Assembly: GCF_051175385.1 (NCBI RefSeq)
Contig: NZ_CP195106.1
Coordinates: forward strand, 7,006,001-7,070,000
DNA from: Tundrisphaera lichenicola
GTDB taxonomy: Bacteria > Planctomycetota > Planctomycetia > Isosphaerales > Isosphaeraceae
DNA: 64,000 bases
Direction of reading: 5' to 3'
Below the pieces are notes generated by a model, which worked only from the letters and a program-made list of their open reading frames with translations, was not told the origin of the DNA and searched no databases. A program made the translations under genes and the position numbers. How positions within the stretch are numbered: the stretch's first letter is position 1; every line of letters starts with the position of its first letter. Below are positions 24,398 through 31,545 of this stretch, piece by piece.

Positions 24398-24693
24398 TCG
24401 CTCCACCCCAGGGGTGGCCGTGATTATCTATCGGCAACTGGTGCCGCGGCGCTCACGTCACTTTGCGAAAACCGAGAAATGACGACCTTGGCGGATTTTA
24501 GGGGAAATGGCGTATTGCCGTAGGATGGCGAAGAACTCGTGCGGTTTTGGGTCCATCTCGAGTCGCGCCCTTGCCGAACCTTGGGGAGTAACCACCAGGG
24601 ATGGAGGTCTCCCCCCGATTCCGGCCACGAGGGCCCGACGAGGGATGGAGGTCAGCGGTGGGCGTCTTGTGGCAACGGAAATCGGGAGGCAGC

Positions 24694-26244
24694 ATGCGTA
24701 TCGGCATCAGGCTCGTTGGCGCGGTGGCGGGGGCCGCGATCGTCGCGATGACGGCGACATTCGCCCTTGGGGCGGCCAGCGAGGAGGTGAAGCATGTCCC
24801 ACTGGGGGGCTCGCTGACGGGGCAACAGGGAGACCGATACTTCGGGGTCTACGTCCCGACCCGGTTCGGCGGCGTCCTGACGATCAAGGCGTCCTCGGGC
24901 ACCGTCGAGGAGATCGTCGGTCCGGACGGGAAGACGCGGAAGAATGGGGAAGAGGTCGGAACCGACCAGCAGGGGTGGTACCGCTTCAAGGTGGGTCAAG
25001 TCGAACCAGATTCTCGCTACACCGTCGAGACCAGCTTCGTCCAGTTGGGCCTGAGCAAGCGGCTTCCCTGGAACTTCTACTACTGGCCCACCAAGGCCGA
25101 CGCGATCCACGAGCCCTGGGCCGGGGGGAACGGCCGGGTCGACACCATGCAACCCCTGGGCGATGACCAGATGGTCGCCTCTCCCGGCGGCTACATCGCC
25201 CCGGGTCAGGACATCATCCGCGCCGGGCCGAATGGCCTGCTGGAGACCCCCGCCTCCCCCGGCGACACCATCACCTGGTTCCCTAACCTCTATGATGACT
25301 TGACCTTCCGGGGTGCCGACGGGACCATCTACGCCACCCCCTCGCCGATGCTCAAGTACGACCAGATCTTCGGGTCCACAGCGAGGAACTGGGAGGCGGC
25401 CAACAGCCAGAATCAGGACATCCAGCGCTGGCCGGGCCACTGCCTGGGCGGAGCCGTCGCCTCGATCATGCTCGAGGAGCCGATCCCGGCCCCCGGCTCG
25501 GGGTTCACCCAGGACGAGTTGAAGTCGCTCTGGGCCGAGTCCGGCGAAAACCACTACAACCATCAGATCGGCGACTACGCCAACGAGATCCCCCCCGGGC
25601 CGCCCCGGCCCGGCTTCGACGCCACCGACGCCCACGCCCCCCGGTTCCACAACATGCTGGAGACCCACATCCGGGGGAACCGGCAGAACCTCCTGGGCAA
25701 CCTCCGCGCCTTCCCGCCCCGGGGGACCGTCAACGAAGTCTGGAACCACGGGATCGGCAAATTCATCGCCACCTACCACGCCATCCCCGGCAAGGGCGAG
25801 CGCTCGGTCCGGCTCGAGGTGGAGGTCTACGCCAACTCCGGATCGAACCTCAACAACGAAGACCCCAAGCCCCGGATGGTCAAGTACGAGTACACCCTGG
25901 TCTATGGGCTCGACGGCAAGATCGACCTGACCAACGCCTTCCCCTCCGACTGGATCTCGGTCGGCGGCGAGGGTCAATTCTGCCCGCTCAACATCCTCGA
26001 GGTCGTCTCGACCCGATGGCAGGGGCACAACCCCTACATCACCGAGGCCAACATCCGGTCGATCGACATGGCCAACGGCGGATCGGGCGGCCGGTTCGCC
26101 CGGACCACCGCGCCGACCTGGAGGCCCGTCAACTCCTATGAGGCGGGACGAGCCCCGCTGTTCGCCTCGGGCAACAACCGGATCGGCGACGCCTCGGCCG
26201 CCTCGCCTCGCCGGGGACTCTTCCGACTCTTCGGGGGCCGCTGA
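24694..26244 (+). CDS. Secreted transglutaminase/cysteine-protease-like protein (tentative)
   Basis: 516 residues from the ATG at 24694 (GGGAGG upstream). A signal peptide (MRIGIRLVGAVAGAAIVAMT to ALGAAS) is followed by a small beta domain (about 25-140). The central region has a possible catalytic Cys in QRWPGHCLGGAVASIMLEEP, followed about 100 residues later by GTVNEVWNHGIGKFIATYHA. This Cys...NEVWN arrangement recalls the transglutaminase-elicitor family; the assignment is from memory and weak. The tail has FPSDWISVGGEGQFCPLNIL and a basic C-terminus. No partner gene is obvious. Confidence 0.7.
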   Translation: MRIGIRLVGAVAGAAIVAMTATFALGAASEEVKHVPLGGSLTGQQGDRYFGVYVPTRFGGVLTIKASSGTVEEIVGPDGKTRKNGEEVGTDQQGWYRFKVGQVEPDSRYTVETSFVQLGLSKRLPWNFYYWPTKADAIHEPWAGGNGRVDTMQPLGDDQMVASPGGYIAPGQDIIRAGPNGLLETPASPGDTITWFPNLYDDLTFRGADGTIYATPSPMLKYDQIFGSTARNWEAANSQNQDIQRWPGHCLGGAVASIMLEEPIPAPGSGFTQDELKSLWAESGENHYNHQIGDYANEIPPGPPRPGFDATDAHAPRFHNMLETHIRGNRQNLLGNLRAFPPRGTVNEVWNHGIGKFIATYHAIPGKGERSVRLEVEVYANSGSNLNNEDPKPRMVKYEYTLVYGLDGKIDLTNAFPSDWISVGGEGQFCPLNILEVVSTRWQGHNPYITEANIRSIDMANGGSGGRFARTTAPTWRPVNSYEAGRAPLFASGNNRIGDASAASPRRGLFRLFGGR

Positions 26245-26567
26245 CCGATCTCCATCCCTCATTCACCGCTGGGCCACCCCGGCCCGGGACTCGCCCACTC
26301 CGGGCGATCCCGGGCCGGCCCCCATGTTCGGGCCTGGGCCGATCCCACGAGTCCGAGGGCTTGCCCCTCGAATCTTCACCCGACCGGCCGGGTCCCCGAT
26401 TTCGGAATTTCCGTCACCGCCGTTCAAGTTCGCCGTGCGACCTGGCCGATTAGTAAAACTGGGTGGACAATGCTCGTCGAAATCGACCTGCCTTTCTCCG
26501 CGACCCCGGTCAAAACTGATTTCCGCCGACCCATCGCGCCGAGCCCGGCGAACGAGGGGCTTGAGCC

Positions 26568-26984
26568 ATGATTGCTAACCAAAACACGACGACGCTGCCG
26601 ACCCCGACCCGACGACGGTCGGGGCATGCCGTGCCGGTCCTGATCCAGATCCCACGCATCGCCGAGACGCGGTCCTCTCGACGACCGGCCCGCCGGCGTC
26701 GGCTCCGACGCGAGGTCCGGTTCGCGGGATTCGTGATCCTGGCACTCCTGCCGATCTCGCTGGTGTTCGCCTCATTCGGCTTCGACCGGCTTCCCCACCT
26801 GGCGGCGTCGAGCCTGAAGATCTCCGCCGAGCCGGAATCGTTGACGATCCCCGAGGCTCCCTCGGTCTCTCTTTCGCTGGAGCCGGTCTCGTCGAACCCC
26901 CGAGAGCTGGAGTCTCGAGTCTTCCTCCCGGGGATCTTGCTCCCCGCCGAGTCGATCGAGGAGGACGGCGATGGGGGACATTGA
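26568..26984 (+). CDS. Small membrane-anchored protein, first gene of the polysaccharide-type ATPase module
   Basis: 138 residues; the start has GAGGGG upstream. A basic cytoplasmic N-terminus (RRPARRRRLRREVRF) precedes one membrane helix (AGFVILALLPISLVFASFGF) and an acidic extracytoplasmic tail. Its last 14 bp overlap the start of the next gene, so translation is coupled. It may be a membrane adaptor for the CpsD-like ATPase. The 26245-26567 stretch before it holds no recognisable gene or strong signal. Confidence 0.65.
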   Translation: MIANQNTTTLPTPTRRRSGHAVPVLIQIPRIAETRSSRRPARRRRLRREVRFAGFVILALLPISLVFASFGFDRLPHLAASSLKISAEPESLTIPEAPSVSLSLEPVSSNPRELESRVFLPGILLPAESIEEDGDGGH

Positions 26985-27717
26985 TCAAGCCCTGGCCCGG
27001 GCCTACGCCCGACGGGGGACCCCCGAGGCCCCGATGGTCCCGCCTCCTCACTTCCCGATCGAGCCCCCAGTCCGGTCGACCCCGCCCTCGACGGTCCTGG
27101 AGTGGCCCTCGACCGTCCGGGCCCTGGAGCGTGAGCACGGCGACCGCTTCGAGCACCTGGCCGATGCCCTGATCGCCGCCCGGGACCAGCAGCTCCTCAA
27201 GGTCCTCCTGTTCACCAGTTGCCACCGATCCGAGGGGCGGACCACCCTGGTCCTCACCCTGGCCCGGGCCCTGGCCCGACGCCCCGGCCGGACCTTGCTG
27301 GTCGACGCCGATCTCTCGGGCCCGATGCTCGCCCGACTCCTGGGCCTGAGGCCCCGCCTGGGACTCGACGACGTGATCGAGGAGGGGGTAGCGGCGACCG
27401 AGGCCGTGATCGAAGCCCCCGACGATCACCTCTCGATCCTCCCGCTCCGGGCCGCCGTGAGTCGACCTCGCGAGTTCCTCTCCAGCCCCGCCTGGCCGAC
27501 CGCCATGGCCCGTCTTCGCCGGGACTTCGACCTCGTCCTGGTCGACGGCGGCCCCCTGTTCGCCGGCCTGAGCCATCCGCCGCTCCCCCGAGGGATGGAC
27601 GCGGCGATCCTGGTCCACAACCGATCCCTGACCGGGGCCAAGGCGGTCGTCCGGGCCAGGGAGGCCCTGGATGGCGGGGGGATTCCGCTCCTGGGCCTGG
27701 CCGAGACGTTCGTCTGA
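26971..27717 (+). CDS. CpsD/CapB-like P-loop ATPase (BY-kinase family relative)
   Basis: 248 residues, with a strong GAGGAGG before the ATG. A proline-rich N-terminus precedes the ATPase domain. The P-loop region is variant (LLFTSCHRSEGRTTLVLTLA: SEGRTT in place of GxGKT/S), the Walker A' motif is clear (RTLLVDADLSGP) and the Walker B-like segment is DLVLVDGGP. CpsD-type BY-kinases control capsule and exopolysaccharide chain length. The missing P-loop Lys (Arg in its place) and the absence of a C-terminal tyrosine cluster suggest altered or lost autokinase activity. It overlaps the gene upstream and precedes an ExeA-type ATPase. Confidence 0.8.
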   Translation: MGDIDQALARAYARRGTPEAPMVPPPHFPIEPPVRSTPPSTVLEWPSTVRALEREHGDRFEHLADALIAARDQQLLKVLLFTSCHRSEGRTTLVLTLARALARRPGRTLLVDADLSGPMLARLLGLRPRLGLDDVIEEGVAATEAVIEAPDDHLSILPLRAAVSRPREFLSSPAWPTAMARLRRDFDLVLVDGGPLFAGLSHPPLPRGMDAAILVHNRSLTGAKAVVRAREALDGGGIPLLGLAETFV

Positions 27718-27743
27718 TGGGTCGAGGATTCGAAACGAGCCGA

Positions 27744-27882
27744 TCCCCCTCTCCACCCCGGGAGAGGGTGGCCGAAGGCCGGATGAGGGTCCCCTTCGAT
27801 TCGCCGGGAATGAAACACCCTCACCCCAACCCTCTCCCGGGGGGAGAGGGAGCCAGAAACCCCTCTCCCCCGGGAGAGAGTC
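27744..27882. repeat. REPIN-like cluster of three palindromic elements
   Basis: An element at 27744-27794 (hairpin then GGATGAGGGT), an inverted one at 27817-27850 (CCCTCACCCCAACCCTCTCC) and a third, truncated hairpin at 27861-27882. The first two form an inverted pair around a 22-nt spacer. They fill the gap between the CpsD-like and ExeA-like genes. Confidence 0.7.
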
Positions 27883-27962
27883 TCCTCCGATCCACATGGC
27901 CATCTTGCCATGAACTTGCACTCTGAATCGTGAGTCTCATCCGCCGGTCAGGAGGACCGCCG

Positions 27963-28766
27963 ATGTATGAAGAACATTTCGGCCTCCGACCCCGCCCGTT
28001 CGGCGCCCCTTCGAGCCTGCCGGCTCACGTGGCGCTGCCGAGTCGCGATGCGGTCCTTCGACGACTCCGCTACGGCCTGGAGCACGGTCGAGGCCCGGCC
28101 CTACTGTTCGGCCCGCCCGGCACGGGCAAGACGCTCATGGCCCGCTCGGTTGCGCACGAGCTGGGCGGGCGGGCGGTCCACCTGGCCTTCCCGGCGATGC
28201 CCGCCGCCGACCTGATGGCCTACCTGGCCGATGAACTGGCCGCCCCCGACCCCACCCTGAGCGGCCTCGGAGGATCGGTCCGGAGGCTCCGGGCCTGCCT
28301 CGCCTCGTCCGCGATGAAGGGGGAACGTCCCCTCCTGATCGTCGACGAAGCCCACCTGATCGACGACCCCTCGACGTTCGAGACCCTCCGGCTCCTCCTG
28401 AACTTCGCGACCCTGGGCCCGCCGGACCTGGCCCTGCTGATCGTCGGAGGACCCGAGGTCCTCCTGAGGCTCCCCCGAGCCTTGACCGACCGCCTGACCG
28501 CCCGGTGCCTTCTCAGCCCGCTGACGCTCGAAGAGTCGTCCGCCTACGTCCTGGGACGCCTGCAAATCGCCGGGGCCACCTCGCCCCTGTTCGACCCCGA
28601 CTCGCTGGCCGAGTTGCACCGATCGGCCGACGGCCTACCTCGGAGGCTCGACCGACTGGCCGACCTCGCCCTCCTGATCGCCTACGCCCAGGAAGCCCCC
28701 CAACCCGACCTCGCCACCGCCCGAGCCGCCGCCCGCGAGGCGAATCTCGACGCCCTGGCCGCCTGA
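27963..28766 (+). CDS. ExeA-like AAA+ ATPase (exosortase/EPS-locus type)
   Basis: 267 residues from the ATG at 27963, with AGGAGG upstream. It starts with MYEEHFGLRPRPFGAP, the typical opening of ExeA-family ATPases found in exopolysaccharide/PEP-CTERM loci. Walker A is LLFGPPGTGKTLMARS, Walker B LLIVDEAHL, followed by sensor regions and an arginine-finger-type RALTDRLTARCLLSPL. The family energises secretion or polysaccharide assembly at the inner membrane. Together with the CpsD-like gene it matches the XrtA-associated ATPase pair, but no exosortase gene is in the window. Confidence 0.87.
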   Translation: MYEEHFGLRPRPFGAPSSLPAHVALPSRDAVLRRLRYGLEHGRGPALLFGPPGTGKTLMARSVAHELGGRAVHLAFPAMPAADLMAYLADELAAPDPTLSGLGGSVRRLRACLASSAMKGERPLLIVDEAHLIDDPSTFETLRLLLNFATLGPPDLALLIVGGPEVLLRLPRALTDRLTARCLLSPLTLEESSAYVLGRLQIAGATSPLFDPDSLAELHRSADGLPRRLDRLADLALLIAYAQEAPQPDLATARAAAREANLDALAA

Positions 28767-28850
28767 AACGGTCCTCAACAGGGGCACTGCCGCGAGGTCA
28801 TTCGAGTACCCATTCGGCCCGAAGCTCGGTCACGTCCGAAGCGTCGAAGG

Positions 28851-29996
28851 TCATTGATGAATCCGGATCTCGTGGTTCGACAGCGTCTCGAACCCGTCGG
28901 CCGTGATCCGATAATTGCGCTCGAACCTCATCCCTCCGACTCCCTCTTCGTAGAGGCCCGGTTCGAGGGTGACGACGTCGCCTTCCACCAGAACCTCATC
29001 GCTCCCCGGCACGAAATAGGGAGGCTCGGGGTGGCCGAGTCCGATCCCGTGGCCGCTGTGGTGCGGGAAGAGTTCGAGGAGGCCGAGCGACCGGAAATGG
29101 TCGCGGATGGCGGAGTCGACGCCTTGGGCGTTCGTGCCAGGTTTCAAATGGGCCTCGGCGGCTCTCATCGCCCCGACGCAAGCCTCGAACAGCTCGACCT
29201 GGCGAGGGGTCGGCTTCCCCCCGACGGCGAAGGTGTTGGTGAAGTCGCTCCGGTAGCCGTCGACGATGACCGAGAAATCGAGCAGGAGGAGGTCGCCGGG
29301 CTCGATCACCCGCGAGGTCGGCGGGCCTCCCTTGTCGGTGGCGGTCCGAGGCCCGGAGGCGAAATCGCCGTAGACGATCACGCGCTCGCCCAATTCCGTC
29401 ATCGCGGCGTTCTGGACCAGGAGATAGGCATCCAGCTCGGTCATCCCGGGCTTGATCCCGGCCAGGGCGGCGGCCTGCGCGGCCTCTCCGGCACGCATGG
29501 CGAGCTTCAGGGTCTCGACCTCGTCGGCATCCTTCGATCGTCGCATCGGGCGGATCAAGGGGGAGATGTCGACGACCTCCAGGCCGGGTCGGGCGGCCCG
29601 GAGCCCTTCGAGGACCCCGGCGGGGACGGCCGACAGCTCGACCCCGACCTTCTTCCCTTCGACCTTCGCCAGCCGAGCCAGCGCCGATTCGACGAGTTGA
29701 ACCTGGCGGGGCCGGGTTCCTTTCGAACCGTCGTACCAGACCGGAGCGACAACCTCGTCAACGTGGGCCTGGTCGAGGAAGGGGCCGAGCAGGTTGTCGG
29801 CGACCAGGGTCGCCCGGTCCGGCTCCAGGATCAGGAGGCTTGAGGATTCGGCGGTCCGGAACTCGAACGGCGAGGCGACGTATCCGGCGAAGTAATTCAG
29901 GTGTGCCGGGTCGCCCACGATCAGGAAGTCGCAGGGGGAGGGCAGGGCCTCGAAGAGTCGTTTCCGTCGCGCGGCGCATCCCTCGGCGGTTAGCAT
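28851..29996 (-). CDS. M24-family Xaa-Pro aminopeptidase/dipeptidase
   Basis: 381 residues with no signal peptide, so cytoplasmic. The N-terminal creatinase-like domain covers about 1-150. The C-terminal pita-bread domain has all five metal ligands: D240 (LLLLDFS), D251 (SDFTNTF), H316 (HHSGHGIGLGH), E345 (TLEPGLY) and E359 (RFERNY). It removes N-terminal residues before proline, using Mn or Co. A ribosome binding site AGGAACC precedes the start. It is convergent with the ExeA-like gene. Confidence 0.93.
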   Translation of the reverse strand: MLTAEGCAARRKRLFEALPSPCDFLIVGDPAHLNYFAGYVASPFEFRTAESSSLLILEPDRATLVADNLLGPFLDQAHVDEVVAPVWYDGSKGTRPRQVQLVESALARLAKVEGKKVGVELSAVPAGVLEGLRAARPGLEVVDISPLIRPMRRSKDADEVETLKLAMRAGEAAQAAALAGIKPGMTELDAYLLVQNAAMTELGERVIVYGDFASGPRTATDKGGPPTSRVIEPGDLLLLDFSVIVDGYRSDFTNTFAVGGKPTPRQVELFEACVGAMRAAEAHLKPGTNAQGVDSAIRDHFRSLGLLELFPHHSGHGIGLGHPEPPYFVPGSDEVLVEGDVVTLEPGLYEEGVGGMRFERNYRITADGFETLSNHEIRIHQ

Positions 29997-30067
29997 CGGT
30001 CAAGGTTCCTGGGCGGCTGGTGGCTTGCGGACGCATCCCGCAATCCAGTCCATGATCGAAAGTGATT

Positions 30068-30186
30068 CCTCCCTCTCCCCCCGGGAGAGGGCCGGGGTGA
30101 GGGTCCGTCGCCCGATCTGATGCCTCCCGGGAAGCGGCCGTGACGGAACGCCCTCACCCCGACCCTCTCCCAGGGGGAGAGGGAGG
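30068..30186. repeat. REPIN-like inverted pair of palindromic elements
   Basis: The element CCCTCTCCCCCCGGGAGAGG plus GCCGGGGTGAGGGT (30068-30104) faces its inverted copy CCCTCACCCCGACCCTCTCC (30150-30186) across a 45-nt spacer. The whole can fold into one long hairpin. It lies between the M24 peptidase and the sugar kinase. Confidence 0.75.
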
Positions 30187-30205
30187 AGGAAATGCGGATC
30201 TCAGC

Positions 30206-31288
30206 TCAGCGTTGAACTCGGGCCGAACCGCCCTTGGCGAAGGCCTCGACCTCGGGGAGTTTGGCCATGGTGGTGTCGCCGGGGAAGGTGGTCAGCAAGG
30301 CCCCGTGGGCCCAGCCGAGCTTGAGGGCTTCCTCGGGGGCCTTGCCGGCGAGGAGCCCGTAGATCAGGCCCGCCGCGAAGCCGTCGCCGCCGCCGATCCG
30401 GTCGATCACGTCGAGTTGGGTCGTCGGGCTGACGTAGTTCTGGCCGTCGAGGTGGAGGACGGCGGCCCAGTCGTGGCGGTTGGTCGAGTGGACCTCGCGG
30501 AGAGTGGTCGCCACGCACTTGACGTTGGGGTGGTTGGCCCGGACCTGCTCGATCATCTTGAAGAAGCTCTCGGGGTCGAGCTTCGACTTGCTGTGGACAT
30601 CCTGGCCCTTGAGCCCGAGGCCCATCTGCAAATCTTCCTCGTTACCGACCAGCGCGTCGACATGCTCGACGATCTTGCGGATGGTCTCGACGCCCTTCTG
30701 CGGGCCGCCGACCGAGGCCCAGAGCTTGGCCCGGTAGTTCAGGTCGAACGAGGTGATCGCCCCGGCGGCCTTGGCGGCCTTCATCCCCTCGATGATGACC
30801 TCGGAGGTCGTCTCCGAGAGGGCGGCGAAGATCCCGCCGGAGTGGAACCACTTCACGCCCTTGGCGAAGATCCCCTTCCAGTCGAAGTCGCCGGGCTTGA
30901 GCAAGGCCCCGGCCTCGTTGCAGCGGTTGTAGAAGACGACCGGCGGGCGGACGCCCTGGCCTCGGTCGCTGTAGACGGTGGCGATGTTGGGGCCTCGGAC
31001 GCCGTCGTGCTCGAACCACTTGTAGAAGGGCTTCACGCCCATCTCCCGGACCCGGCCCTGCACCAGCTCGCCGATCCCGTAATTGACCATCGCCGTGGCC
31101 ACGCCGGTGTTCAGCCCGAAGCAGTCGGCCAGGTTGGCGGCGACGTTGTACTCGCCGCCCGAGACGTGGATCTCGAGCGACCTAGCCTTGCGGAACGGGA
31201 TCACGCCGGGATCGAGCCGGTGGACCAGGGCCCCCAGGGCGAGGAAGTCCAGCTCGCAAGGATCCTTGCGCACGTCTAAGCCGCTCAT
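30206..31288 (-). CDS. PfkB-family sugar kinase (2-keto-3-deoxygluconate kinase-like)
   Basis: 360 residues from the ATG at 31288, with GGGAG upstream. Ribokinase-fold motifs: substrate-binding VSGGEYNVAANLADCFG near the N-terminus and the C-terminal anion hole/catalytic base IDRIGGGDGFAAGLIYGL. GAITSFDLNYRAKLW (about 170-185) matches the ITFDxNYRxxLW segment common in 2-keto-3-deoxygluconate kinases. The reaction would be KDG + ATP to KDPG. The specificity is inferred. A glucose-dehydrogenase-like gene lies 3 kb away on the same strand. The 31289-31545 stretch holds nothing recognisable. Confidence 0.87.
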   Translation of the reverse strand: MSGLDVRKDPCELDFLALGALVHRLDPGVIPFRKARSLEIHVSGGEYNVAANLADCFGLNTGVATAMVNYGIGELVQGRVREMGVKPFYKWFEHDGVRGPNIATVYSDRGQGVRPPVVFYNRCNEAGALLKPGDFDWKGIFAKGVKWFHSGGIFAALSETTSEVIIEGMKAAKAAGAITSFDLNYRAKLWASVGGPQKGVETIRKIVEHVDALVGNEEDLQMGLGLKGQDVHSKSKLDPESFFKMIEQVRANHPNVKCVATTLREVHSTNRHDWAAVLHLDGQNYVSPTTQLDVIDRIGGGDGFAAGLIYGLLAGKAPEEALKLGWAHGALLTTFPGDTTMAKLPEVEAFAKGGSARVQR

Positions 31289-31545
31289 GGAAACTCCCAA
31301 TCGTCGATGATCTAGTGAGGAGGGAAGGACGGAAAGACCCGGCGTCGTCGGCCCACCGAAGACAAGTCCGCCGGGCATCCCCTCCGGACGCCGACGGACG
31401 ATCTCAGAACAATAAAATATCCACTCAGGCCGCGACAAGCGAGATCCGAGAGGCGAGCCGTGGCGTTCCGGGGTCAAGCCGCGATGAAGAAAACGGAAGG
31501 AGGGTCATCGAAGGCCCTCCCTGGCCCGATCCTCGGGGAGTCGTC

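Noticed and set aside
24281..24523. 80-codon plus-strand frame over the 25-bp palindrome
   Set aside because: No ribosome binding site, no domain, and its sequence is dominated by the palindrome.
28505..28906. Plus-strand frame across the end of the ExeA-like gene
   Set aside because: It is an alternative frame of the ATPase gene and has no start signal or domain.
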